The translations under genes were made by a program, and so were the position numbers. A stretch of DNA of 64,000 nucleotides from Actinoplanes philippinensis (GTDB taxonomy: Bacteria; Actinomycetota; Actinomycetes; Mycobacteriales; Micromonosporaceae). The stretch is taken from contig NZ_FONV01000006.1 of the NCBI RefSeq assembly GCF_900113015.1, positions 124,001-188,000 on the forward strand. The letters are read 5' to 3'. The notes beneath the pieces are model-generated. The model made no database searches and was not told the DNA's origin. It saw nothing but the letters and a program-made list of their open reading frames with translations. Shown one piece after another: positions 53,274-60,858 of the stretch (within the stretch, counting starts at the first letter, position 1; each line of letters starts with the position of its first letter).

Positions 53274-53302
53274 AAATTAGGGGGCTGCTCCTGAGCTGTC
53301 AA
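53274..53302 (-). promoter_or_regulatory. Strong sigma-70 promoter of the FAD monooxygenase gene
   Basis: On the minus strand TTGACA (53297-53302), 17 bp, TAATTT (53274-53279). This is the best consensus promoter in the window. The start codon is about 130 nt downstream. Confidence 0.75.
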
Positions 53303-53320
53303 TAATTGCAGGCACCTGAA

Positions 53321-53342
53321 AACTTGCAGATGTCTGCAAGTT
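53321..53342. promoter_or_regulatory. TetR operator palindrome
   Basis: Perfect 10-bp arms AACTTGCAGA and TCTGCAAGTT flank TG. A degenerate copy (ATTGCAGG...CCTGAAAA) lies just to the left at ~53304-53321, against the monooxygenase -35. The adjacent TetR is the obvious ligand. Confidence 0.75.
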
Positions 53343-53359
53343 CGGCGTACGGTGGCCGC

Positions 53360-54190
53360 ATGACGGACGACCCAGGGCTGCGCGAACGCAAGAAGCAGGC
53401 GACCAAGGAAGCGTTACGGCAGGCGGCGCTGCGGCTGGCCACCACCCGGGAGTGGGATCAGGTGCGGGTCGAGGACATCGCGGCCGAGGCCGGGGTCTCC
53501 ACCCGGACGTTCAACAACTACTTCGCCACCAAGGAGGAGGTCTTCCTCGCCTCCGCCGAGGAGCGGGCCATGCAGACGGTGGCCGCGCTCGACGCCCGGC
53601 CCGCCTCCGAGCCGCTGTGGACCGCGGTGATCACGGCGGTTGTCGACACCTTTGCGGGGCGGCCGTCCCCTGACGTGGCGGCGGCCCGGGAGATGGTCGC
53701 TCCCCGGGCGCTCTTCGGCGAGCAACTGAAGGCGTTCGCCGTGGTGGAGCGGGCGCTCGGTGAAGCGGTCGGCCTTCGGATCGGGCGTCAGGACATCTAT
53801 CCGCGTCTTGTCGCCGCCGCGGCTGTGGGGACGGTTCGGGTGGCGTTCACCCACTGGCTGCGGTCGGGGGCGCGGGAGGCGTTTCCGGCAGTCCTTCGGG
53901 ACGCGCTTGAACAGGTCGCGGCCGGCCTTCCCGAACCGGCCGGGCCTGTCTCACCAGCCGGGCCTGCCGGCCCGTCCAGGCCTCCCGGTCCGGCCGGGCC
54001 TGCCGGACCCGTGCGGCTTTCCGAACCGGCCGGGCCTGCCTCACCAGCCGGGCCTGCCGGCCCGTCCAGGCCTCCCGGTCCGGCCGGGCCTGCCGGATCC
54101 GTGCGACTTTCCGAACCGGCCGGGCCTGCCGAACCAGCCGAACCAGCCGGACTTCCCGGACCTCCCGGACCGGGGCGACTTTCCGGATAG
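53360..54190 (+). CDS. TetR-family regulator with collagen-like C-terminal tail
   Basis: 276 aa from ATG 53360. The HTH (residues ~8-55) is [19 protein letters not shown] and [27 protein letters not shown]; residues to ~190 form the normal ligand domain (TetR_C_17-like). From residue ~191 the protein is a run of Gly-Pro-Ala/Pro triplets in 30-residue repeats ([20 protein letters not shown] type), unusual for a repressor. It probably binds the palindrome just upstream and controls the divergent monooxygenase; the following monooxygenase starts 54 bp downstream. Confidence 0.85.
   Translation: MTDDPGLRERKKQATKEALRQAALRLATTREWDQVRVEDIAAEAGVSTRTFNNYFATKEEVFLASAEERAMQTVAALDARPASEPLWTAVITAVVDTFAGRPSPDVAAAREMVAPRALFGEQLKAFAVVERALGEAVGLRIGRQDIYPRLVAAAAVGTVRVAFTHWLRSGAREAFPAVLRDALEQVAAGLPEPAGPVSPAGPAGPSRPPGPAGPAGPVRLSEPAGPASPAGPAGPSRPPGPAGPAGSVRLSEPAGPAEPAEPAGLPGPPGPGRLSG
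53931..54170 (+). repeat. 90-bp tandem repeat encoding a collagen-like tail
   Basis: Units at 53931-54020 and 54021-54110 are nearly identical, each starting CCGAACCGGC. A degenerating third unit begins at 54111. The unit is 30 codons, so the frame is kept. Confidence 0.85.
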
Positions 54191-54243
54191 ATCGGGTCTT
54201 CCGAGCCGGCTGAGGCTTCCGAATCGACTGGACGGGGTGTGGT

Positions 54244-55983
54244 GTGACCGTTGACGTGGTGGTTGTCGGGGGTGGGCCGACGGGTCTGATGCTTGCCTGC
54301 GAGCTGCGGCTCGGTGGGGCTGAGGTCGTCCTGCTGGAGCAGCGGCCCGCCCCGAGCGGGTTGTCCAAGGCACTCGGGCTCTCCGGGCGGGCCGTGCAGA
54401 TCCTGCAGTCCCGAGGGCTGCTCGACCGATTCGATCCGGGACCCGTGCCGGCGAGCGGCTTCGCGCGATACGCCCATCTCGGGGGCATTCCGCTCGATGT
54501 GGGGCGGCTTCTGGACTCTGCTCCGGAAGGGCGTTATCCGCCGTATCTACCGGTACGGCAGGCCGAGGTGGAGCGGGTGCTGGAGGACCGCGCGCGGGAA
54601 CTCGGCGTGGACATCCGGCGCGGTCACGAGGTCACCGGTCTCGCCCAGAGCGCCGTCGCCCTCCACGGCACCGGCGGCGACGGCCTCGACGGCGGCCGGT
54701 CCGGCCCCGACGGCGGCCGGGACGGTTCCGACGCCGGCCGGCACGGTTCCGACGGCGGCCGGCACGGTCTCCACAGCGCTCGGGAGGGTCTCCACAGCGG
54801 TCGGACCGGCCTCGACAGTGGCCGAGATGGTATCGGCGGCGGCCGGGACGAGGGGGTCGTGACCATCGACGTCCGCGCGGATGATGGTGGGGCCTACCGC
54901 ATGAGCGCCCGCTACGTCGTCGGTTGTGACGGGGCCCGCAGCGTCGTGCGCAAGCAGGCCGGTATCGGGTTTCCCGGCACACCGGCCCGTCAGTTGTCGC
55001 GGTTCGGTGATGTGGTCCTGGCCGCGCCGCCCGGTGTCGCGCCCGGCATGACCCGCACCGAAAACGGCCATTTCGCCCTGATCCCGCTGGGTGACGGCGT
55101 GCACCGGGTGGTCACCACCGAGTGGGGGCGGGACGTCGACCACGACACGCCGCTCACGCTCGACGAACTCGATGCCAGCGTGCGCCGTGTCATCGGCGCC
55201 GACCTCGCCATGACCGAGCCGCGCTGGTTGTCGCGGTTCACCGATGCCGCCCGCCAGGCCGACCGGTATCGGGCGGGTCGCGTGTTCGTCGCCGGCGACG
55301 CCGCCCACATCCAGCTTCCGGCAGGCGGGCCCGGTGTGACCACCGGCCTGCAGGACGCCGTGAACCTGGGCTGGAAACTCGCCGCCGAGATCACCGGGTG
55401 GGCGCCACCCGGGCTACTCGACACCTACCACACCGAACGCCACCCGGCCGGCGCCCGCATGCTGGCGTTCACCCGGGCCCAGGGCCTGCTCCTGTCCCCC
55501 GGCGACGACGCGGGGGCGCTGCGCGACGTGATCGGCGAACTCGTCGGAGCCCACGACGACACGCTGCGCCACGTCCTCGACCGGATCCTGCATCTCGACG
55601 TGCGCTACGAGGCCGGCCCGTACGCGCATCCACTCACCGGCACGTGGGCGCCCGATCTCGGCGGCCTGTCCACACTGCTGAACGACGCCCGCCCCGTCCT
55701 CATCGACCTCACCCCAGACCAGCGGCTGCACGGCATCCCAGCGGGCTGGGCCAACCGCATCCACCTGACCTCCGCCCAGCCCGACCTGGCTCTTTCCCAG
55801 GCCGATCCGGTTTCGGTCCGGACCGGCCTGCCTTCGACCGGGACCGATACGGCAGCGGCGCAGAGCGGACAGGGGTTCGACGGGATGCTGGTACGGCCGG
55901 ACGGTCATCTCGCCTGGGCCGGCACGCATGGTCTTTCCGAGGCACTGACGAGCTGGTTCGGCGAGCCTTCGGCCGTTGACTGA
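54244..55983 (+). CDS. FAD-dependent monooxygenase with glycine-rich heptad insert
   Basis: 579 aa from GTG 54244. FAD motif [29 protein letters not shown] opens the protein (GxGxxG at residues 8-13), DG motif [13 protein letters not shown] is near residue 228 and GD motif [19 protein letters not shown] near 355. Residues 150-204 are eight copies of a seven-residue GGRxGxD-type unit, absent from typical relatives and from the paralogue at 51748. It belongs to the same class A hydroxylase family. Confidence 0.9.
   Translation: MTVDVVVVGGGPTGLMLACELRLGGAEVVLLEQRPAPSGLSKALGLSGRAVQILQSRGLLDRFDPGPVPASGFARYAHLGGIPLDVGRLLDSAPEGRYPPYLPVRQAEVERVLEDRARELGVDIRRGHEVTGLAQSAVALHGTGGDGLDGGRSGPDGGRDGSDAGRHGSDGGRHGLHSAREGLHSGRTGLDSGRDGIGGGRDEGVVTIDVRADDGGAYRMSARYVVGCDGARSVVRKQAGIGFPGTPARQLSRFGDVVLAAPPGVAPGMTRTENGHFALIPLGDGVHRVVTTEWGRDVDHDTPLTLDELDASVRRVIGADLAMTEPRWLSRFTDAARQADRYRAGRVFVAGDAAHIQLPAGGPGVTTGLQDAVNLGWKLAAEITGWAPPGLLDTYHTERHPAGARMLAFTRAQGLLLSPGDDAGALRDVIGELVGAHDDTLRHVLDRILHLDVRYEAGPYAHPLTGTWAPDLGGLSTLLNDARPVLIDLTPDQRLHGIPAGWANRIHLTSAQPDLALSQADPVSVRTGLPSTGTDTAAAQSGQGFDGMLVRPDGHLAWAGTHGLSEALTSWFGEPSAVD
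54691..54855 (+). repeat. 21-bp tandem repeat inside the FAD monooxygenase gene
   Basis: About eight imperfect 21-bp units (GGCGGCCGG plus 12 variable bases) encode [49 protein letters not shown] and GGRDEG. Confidence 0.8.
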
Positions 55984-56020
55984 CGGCCGGGATTTCGCCG
56001 GACGTCTATCGTCGGCTGTC

Positions 56021-56485
56021 GTGACGGACACACGTGAGCTGATCGAACGATTCAACGCGGCCTGGCAGCGCGGTGACCTGGCCACGCTGTCGGAGCTGCT
56101 CGACGAGGACGTCGTGTATTGCCCGAACGCCTGGGACGGCCCGGCCCGGACGGCGCACGGCCGGAACGCGGTCATCGCCGTCTTCGCCGAGCAGATCGGC
56201 CCCACCCGGACCGAGCAGATCAGTCACTCCCCCACCGAGCGGGTCGGCTCGGGCGTAACCGGGCAGGGCAGCGCCGGGGACAGCGACGCCGAGGAGGGCG
56301 GTTTCGGTGAGGGGCCGGTCCTCGGGGACGTCTTCGCCAGCGGCGAGCGGGCCGTCTGTGAGTGGCAGTGGCAGCCGGCCGGGGACGGCACGGTGCTGCG
56401 TGGGGTCGACGTCTATCGGGTACGGGACGGGCGCATCGTGGCCAAGGACGTCTACGGCAAGATCACGGCACCGCCTCCGCGGTGA
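56021..56485 (+). CDS. SnoaL/NTF2-like protein
   Basis: 154 aa from GTG 56021; TATCGT ends 8 bp upstream, so possibly leaderless. The fold opens LIERFNAAWQRGDLATLSELLDEDVVY and ends RGVDVYRVRDGRIVAKDVYGK, standard for SnoaL-like NTF2 proteins. A hydrophilic insertion (residues ~75-105) is low complexity. Relatives are polyketide cyclases or isomerase-like proteins. It overlaps the convergent DUF6069 gene by 23 bp. Confidence 0.82.
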   Translation: MTDTRELIERFNAAWQRGDLATLSELLDEDVVYCPNAWDGPARTAHGRNAVIAVFAEQIGPTRTEQISHSPTERVGSGVTGQGSAGDSDAEEGGFGEGPVLGDVFASGERAVCEWQWQPAGDGTVLRGVDVYRVRDGRIVAKDVYGKITAPPPR

Positions 56486-56870
56486 CACGGGATCGGCCGA
56501 GGGCCGCGGCCGCCACCACGATGATCGGGACCAGGGTCAGGTGGCACAGCGCCAGGCTGACCGTGCTGATCGTGTCGAAGTCGGCCGGCAGGGTCATCCC
56601 CGCGATGGTGGCGACCGCCAGCAGCGGCCCGGCGATCTGTGCGGCCCGGACCACCCAGCCCGCGCGGGGTGCCAGCAGCGCGGCCACGGCTAGCCCGGCG
56701 ACCAGCGGGATCACGCTGAACCCGGCGACGGTCACCGCGTCCACCCGGGCCGGGCCCGACGGCGTGGTGAACCGGAAGTCGCCGCCGGCCAGCCGCCCGC
56801 CCAGGTGGACGACCAGGTTGACGGCCGCCGCGACGCCGGCGGCCGCGGCGACGACCGCGACCCTAGACAT
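56463..56870 (-). CDS. DUF6069-like four-TM membrane protein
   Basis: 135 aa with four hydrophobic segments. The family-like phrases are VAAAVNLVVHLGGRLAGGDF and AVTVAGFSVIPLVAGLAVAALL. It is the last gene of the ArsR-SRPBCC operon and overlaps its neighbour by 8 bp. Its function is unknown. Confidence 0.8.
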   Translation of the reverse strand: MSRVAVVAAAAGVAAAVNLVVHLGGRLAGGDFRFTTPSGPARVDAVTVAGFSVIPLVAGLAVAALLAPRAGWVVRAAQIAGPLLAVATIAGMTLPADFDTISTVSLALCHLTLVPIIVVAAAALGRSRVTAEAVP

Positions 56871-57321
56871 CGGCGGCGGCCCGGCGGCTCAGGAACGCCT
56901 CGATGCGGGCGAGCGCTCCGGCCCACACCTCGGCGGCGAAGAAGTCACGGACCTCGGGCGCCGGGAATCCGCTCTGCACCACCGTCATCAGCGTTCCCCC
57001 GTCGGCGGCCTCGAAGGACACCTCGATGCGGGTGGTCATCGTCTGCCCGTCGGGGCTGACGCCGACCGACTCGGTGACCAGCCGATGTGGCCGGTCGATC
57101 TCCAGGAACGTCTGGGTCTCCCGGAACAGCACGTCGGGGCTGGGACCCCACACCGCGGTCTGCACACCGCCGACGCGCAGGTCGACCTCGATCTCGACGA
57201 TGCCGGGTGTCTCGTCGAGGATGCTGAACCAGATCTTCTGCTTCTCGGCGTCGGTGTACGCGTCGAACACCTCTTCCGGTGTGGCGGGCAGTCGTCGTGC
57301 CGTACGCATCTCCAAGGTCAT
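56863..57321 (-). CDS. SRPBCC / AHSA1-type protein
   Basis: 152 aa. The Bet v1-like fold opens MTLEMRTARRLPATPEEVFDAYTDAEKQKIWF and has DRPHRLVTESVG mid-protein. The C-terminal helix is EVRDFFAAEVWAGALARIEAFL. It is co-expressed with an ArsR regulator, a very common actinobacterial pair whose ligand is unknown. The start ATG overlaps the ArsR stop by 4 nt (ATGA). Confidence 0.88.
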   Translation of the reverse strand: MTLEMRTARRLPATPEEVFDAYTDAEKQKIWFSILDETPGIVEIEVDLRVGGVQTAVWGPSPDVLFRETQTFLEIDRPHRLVTESVGVSPDGQTMTTRIEVSFEAADGGTLMTVVQSGFPAPEVRDFFAAEVWAGALARIEAFLSRRAAADV

Positions 57322-57662
57322 TTCTTGTCCCCCTCAGGTTCGGTACACATGGTGAAGTAGGCGTCGAGTCCGTCCAGGCGTCGTGCCCAGAGCCGCTGGT
57401 AGAAGCTGATCCAGGCCATCGCGTCGTCGAGTGGCGCCGCGCTGAGGCGGCACTGCCGGGTGCGGCCGACCTTCTCGGTGACGACGAGGCCGGCGTCCTC
57501 GAGGACCTGGACGTGTTTCTTCATGCCGGTCAGGGTCATGCCGGTGGGTTCGGCTAGCTCGCCGACGGTGGCCGGGCCCTCGCCGAGCCGCACGAGCACG
57601 CCGCGGCGGGTGGGGTCGGACAGGGCGGCAAACACCCGGTCCAGGACCGCTTGCTGAACCAT
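57318..57662 (-). CDS. ArsR-family regulator
   Basis: 114 aa from ATG 57662; the frame extends to 57761. The winged HTH reads LDRVFAALSDPTRRGVLVRL and TVGELAEPTGMTLTGMKKHVQVLEDAGLV. It lacks a cysteine metal site. It heads the SRPBCC-DUF6069 operon and likely autoregulates through the palindromes that flank and include its start codon. Confidence 0.88.
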   Translation of the reverse strand: MVQQAVLDRVFAALSDPTRRGVLVRLGEGPATVGELAEPTGMTLTGMKKHVQVLEDAGLVVTEKVGRTRQCRLSAAPLDDAMAWISFYQRLWARRLDGLDAYFTMCTEPEGDKK

Positions 57663-57697
57663 GTGGTTCACCTTATGACACTGAACCCAGGAGTTCA
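57655..57697. promoter_or_regulatory. Two palindromic operators at the ArsR gene start
   Basis: Site one (57655-57670) is perfect: TGAACCA-TG-TGGTTCA, overlapping the start codon. Site two (57682-57697) has 5-bp arms TGAAC and GTTCA with the same 16-bp length, 27 bp away. Confidence 0.65.
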
Positions 57698-57913
57698 ATG
57701 TCGCGGTCACACCAGTGCGCCGGGCGACCAGGACGTCCACATCGGTGTCCGGCAGCCGCACCCCTGTGCGATCGCCGCCGCCCCGGGCGGCCGCTACCCG
57801 ATCGGCAACCGGGTCACCCCGTGGATCGAACCAACGTCCCGCGCCGCGCGCCGAACTGGATGAGTGACCGGCACGGATCGCACTGATCCGGCCTCTCGAC
57901 AGGAGGACCCCGT

Positions 57914-58777
57914 ATGACGAACCTGCACACCGACGTGATCGAGACCGCCGCCGCCCGCCTCCGCCGTCTGCTGACCCGGTCGCTCGCGCTGGGAGCCGTC
58001 GCCGCGGGTGCAGCCGTCAGCTTCGCCGTTCCCGCGCAGGCCGCCGGCATCACCGGTTACCACGTGGCCGGGACGGGTGGGAACGGAACCCGCGTCGTCA
58101 GCGACCCGCGCACCACCGCTCCGACCCAGGGGACCAGGCTCGCCGACGGCACCGCGATCACCATCGACTGCGGCGTCGTCGTGCGCAGCGGCCGCCGCGA
58201 GACCGTCTGGCACCACATCACGGCCCCGGTCAAGGGCTATGTTCCCGGCTACCACACCGACATCCGGCGCTCCGGCTGGTTCCTGCGTGGTGAGGCGACC
58301 TGCTCCACCACGACGCCGCCCGCCCCGTCCACGCCCGCCCCGTCCACGCCCGTTCCGTCCACGCCCGTTCCGTCCACGCCGGCCCCGACCTCTCCGGCGC
58401 CTTCCACGCCGCCGGCGACGCGTGGTGCCACGATCGACTACAACGAGGGGTACGAGGGGTCCTGCGTCTACTACGTGCTGGACCGCTTCAAGAAGCTGAC
58501 CGGCGTGTACCCGAAGGCGTTCGGTGACGCGCAGCACCTCGCCGACAGCGCGGCCGCCAACGGCTGGGCCACCGGCTCCACCCCCCGCGTCAACAGCATC
58601 GTGACCTTCGAGGGTGGCCAGAACGGCGCCGGCTACCAGTACGGCCACGCCGCCTGGGTCGAGAAGATCGACGGCAACCGGATCTACGTCTCGGAGTGGA
58701 ACTTCCCGGACCCGTCCACCACCACGTACCGCTGGCTCACCCCGGTCGCCGGTGTGAAGTACATCTACGCCCAGTGA
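57914..58777 (+). CDS. Secreted CHAP-domain amidase/endopeptidase
   Basis: 287 aa from ATG 57914, after AGGAGGA. A signal peptide covers ~residues 1-43 (ends AQAA). An N-terminal ~90-residue SH3-like domain (YHVAGTGGNGTRVVSDPRT) is followed by a PSTPAPSTPVP linker (residues ~135-172). The CHAP domain has catalytic Cys in EGSCVYYVLDRF, His in YGHAAWVE and the EWN polar residue near the end. It probably cleaves peptidoglycan cross-links or stems. Confidence 0.9.
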   Translation: MTNLHTDVIETAAARLRRLLTRSLALGAVAAGAAVSFAVPAQAAGITGYHVAGTGGNGTRVVSDPRTTAPTQGTRLADGTAITIDCGVVVRSGRRETVWHHITAPVKGYVPGYHTDIRRSGWFLRGEATCSTTTPPAPSTPAPSTPVPSTPVPSTPAPTSPAPSTPPATRGATIDYNEGYEGSCVYYVLDRFKKLTGVYPKAFGDAQHLADSAAANGWATGSTPRVNSIVTFEGGQNGAGYQYGHAAWVEKIDGNRIYVSEWNFPDPSTTTYRWLTPVAGVKYIYAQ

Positions 58778-58783
58778 TCCGAC

Positions 58784-58824
58784 GCGGCCCGGACCCGGCA
58801 CAGTGGATGCCGGGTCCGGGCCGC
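58784..58824. terminator. Very strong bidirectional terminator
   Basis: A perfect 17-bp stem (GCGGCCCGGACCCGGCA / TGCCGGGTCCGGGCCGC) with a 7-nt loop lies between the CHAP gene and the convergent TPR gene. Confidence 0.75.
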
Positions 58825-58829
58825 GCCCG

Positions 58830-59522
58830 TCACGCCCGGATCCCGGCTCGCGCCTGCTCGATCTGATCCACGACGGCGTACGCCTCTCGCGGCGCCGCGA
58901 TGGCGTACGCCTCTCGCGGCGCCGCGATGGCGTACGCCTCGTCGAGGATCGCCATCGCATCGGTCACGCGGCCCTGCGCCGCGGCGATGTACGCCAGCCC
59001 GACCATGTTGGCCGCCACCCCCTCCGGGGTTCCCGCCTCCCGCCAGAGCCGTGCCGACTCCTCCAGCCGGGAGCGTGCGTCGTCGAGCCGGCCGGCCGCG
59101 TGCGCCGCGATGCCGAGATGCCGCAGCGCCTCCGCCTCGACGGCCTGGTCACCGGTCTCTGCGGCGAGCCGCTGGGACCGCTCCAGATACGGAACCGCCA
59201 CGTCGTCGTCGCGCCGGATCACCTGGTGCAGGCATCCGGTCCAGAACAGCGCCGCGCCCTCGCCGCGCACGTCCCCGGCCCGCCGGTAAAGCTCCGCCGC
59301 ACGCTCGAACAGCGGCAGCTCCGCCGGGTCCTCGGCCGGTGACGAGCCCGCGGCACGCGCGGCCAGGTAGCGGGCGTGCAGGATCCGGCCACGGGCCAGC
59401 GCGACGTCGGCCTCCACCACGTCCAGCCCGCGCTCGGCGGCGGCCAGCCGGCTGATGTCACCGCCGAAGACCGCCCGCTCGTACGCCGCCCCAACCTCAC
59501 CGAGCCGTCCGTCCACACTCAT
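58830..59522 (-). CDS. TPR-repeat protein
   Basis: 230 aa from ATG 59522 (the frame extends to 59546). Four or five TPR helical pairs are visible, for example YLERSQRLAAETGDQAVEAEALRHLGIAAHAAG and ARLWREAGTPEGVAANMVGLAYIAAAQG. The C-terminus carries a duplicated AYAIAAPRE unit encoded by 27-bp repeats. It resembles the TPR part of LuxR/AfsR-type regulators without their DNA-binding domains, or a stand-alone scaffold. Confidence 0.75.
   Translation of the reverse strand: MSVDGRLGEVGAAYERAVFGGDISRLAAAERGLDVVEADVALARGRILHARYLAARAAGSSPAEDPAELPLFERAAELYRRAGDVRGEGAALFWTGCLHQVIRRDDDVAVPYLERSQRLAAETGDQAVEAEALRHLGIAAHAAGRLDDARSRLEESARLWREAGTPEGVAANMVGLAYIAAAQGRVTDAMAILDEAYAIAAPREAYAIAAPREAYAVVDQIEQARAGIRA
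58875..58940 (-). repeat. 27-bp tandem repeat in the TPR gene
   Basis: Two identical 27-bp units (58875-58901, 58902-58928) plus 12 bases of a third encode AYAIAAPRE on the minus strand. The copies show no sequence divergence, so the expansion is recent. Confidence 0.8.
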
Positions 59523-59570
59523 CGCCCGCCCCCCGTCCGCAGTCACACGACAGCGGGGCAGCCTAGCGGG

Positions 59571-60136
59571 TCACGCCCGGATCCGTGGGCGCACCGCGTA
59601 GGTCAGGTGCGTGACGCGCTCGGACGGCTCGGAGCGGATCTGCTCCAGCTCGACCCGTGAGGTGTCGATGCCCTCGAAGAGGCGGGTGCCGGCGCCGAGG
59701 AGCACCGGCGACAGCGCGAGGGTGAACTCGTCGACGAGGCCCGCGTTCAGGTACTGCAGGATCGTCTCGCCGCCGCCCGCGATGCGCACGTCACGGTCAC
59801 CGGCGGCCGCGCGGGCCTGGTCGAGCGCCGACTCGATGCCGTCGGTGACGAAGTGGAAGGTCGTGCCGCCCGGCCGCTCCCACGGGTCGCGCCGGTGGTG
59901 CGTGACGACGTGGACCGGGGTGTGGAACGGCGCGTTCTCCGGCCACGACTGCTCGCCGAGGTCGAACATCCGCCGGCCCATGACGCTCGCGCCGGTCCGC
60001 ACTGCGCCATCCACCGCCGTACCTCCGGATGGTCTTGATTGTCCTTGGCGAAGATGTTGTCGACCGGCGCCGGGACGGGCGCGACATAACCGTCCAGTGA
60101 GATCGACACGCTGAAGAAGACCTTGCCGCGCGTCAC
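59571..60136 (-). pseudogene. DHFR/RibD-like reductase gene with a frameshifting deletion
   Basis: The first ~45 codons from GTG 60136 (VFFSVSISLDGYVAP ... HPEVRRWMAQ) and the rest (VRTGASVMGRRMFDLGEQSWPENAPFHTPV ... LNAGLVDEFTLALSPVLLGAG) are in different frames, changing near 60005-60020. Compared with the usual family pattern, about 30-40 residues between the two parts also seem missing. It overlaps the SRPBCC gene by 4 nt, so the operon order is intact although the gene is broken. Confidence 0.75.
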
Positions 60137-60435
60137 AGCAGACTCCCGGTGACGTAGGCCGCCAGGTGTTCGAGGGTCTGCCGCCCGCCCTCGATCGCGT
60201 GGTATTTCTCGACCGCCCGGTCACGCTGCTCCCGGGTGGGGAAGACGGTGCGCATCTCGAGGCGGGTCGCGGCGCCCTCACCGAACTGGAAGGACTGCGT
60301 GGTGGTGCTGAAACCCTCCGGCCCCCACCATCGCGACAGGTGCCGGACCTCGGTGAACGCCGTGAACACCAGCTCTCGTGGTGCGTCGATGAGCCGGGAG
60401 ATCACGATCTCCCGGTCGTGCTGTGCGCCTGTCAC
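60133..60435 (-). CDS. SRPBCC protein, shortened by internal deletion
   Basis: 100 aa from GTG 60435 (GTGA overlap with the ArsR stop). The start (DREIVISRLIDAPRELVFTAFTEVRHLSRWWGPEGF split after WWG) and end (MRTVFPTREQRDRAVEKYHAIEGGRQTLEHL) match AHSA1-type proteins of ~155-160 aa. The middle ~55-60 residues are missing at the QFQF/GEGAATR junction, in frame. The protein is probably unfolded or non-functional unless the sequence is an assembly error. Confidence 0.75.
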   Translation of the reverse strand: MTGAQHDREIVISRLIDAPRELVFTAFTEVRHLSRWWGPEGFSTTTQSFQFGEGAATRLEMRTVFPTREQRDRAVEKYHAIEGGRQTLEHLAAYVTGSLL

Positions 60436-60779
60436 TCCGCCTCCTGTTTGAGGTCCTGCACGTATGCGTCCAGCCGGTCGAAGCTGCCGGCCCAGAACCG
60501 TTCGAATCCGCCGAGCCACTCGTGGACCGGCCGGAGGCCGCGGGCGTCCAGCCCGTACCACCGCTGCTTTCCGGCCTCGCGGACCCGGACCAGACCGACC
60601 TCCCGCAGCACCCGCAGGTGTTTGGAGGCCCGCGGCTGGCTCATGCCCAGCTCGCGGGCCAGGTCGGTGACCGGCCACTCCCCCGCCCGCAGCAGCGCCA
60701 GGATGTCCCGGCGCTGCGGCTCGGCGATTGCGTTGAACGCGTCCGACGTCGTCGCTGCTCGTGCCACGGCGGCCATCAT
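60432..60779 (-). CDS. ArsR-family regulator
   Basis: 115 aa from ATG 60779 (ATG 60776 also possible). The winged HTH reads FNAIAEPQRRDILALLRAGEWPVTDLARELGMSQPRASKHLRVLREVGLV, split here at the turn GMSQ. It ends with KQRWYGLDARGLRPVHEWL, the SdpR-type pattern. It heads the SRPBCC-DHFR operon. Confidence 0.88.
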   Translation of the reverse strand: MMAAVARAATTSDAFNAIAEPQRRDILALLRAGEWPVTDLARELGMSQPRASKHLRVLREVGLVRVREAGKQRWYGLDARGLRPVHEWLGGFERFWAGSFDRLDAYVQDLKQEAE

Positions 60780-60858
60780 ATTCCCATAACGGCATGCGTC
60801 AAGGACGGAATCGGCGAATCGGCGACGCGACCGCCGGGTCATCACCCAGTCTGGTGCC

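Noticed and set aside
53931-54170. Collagen-like repeats considered as a CRISPR array or phage structural gene
   Set aside because: The unit is a full 90-bp coding repeat without spacers and continues the TetR frame; no cas or phage genes nearby.
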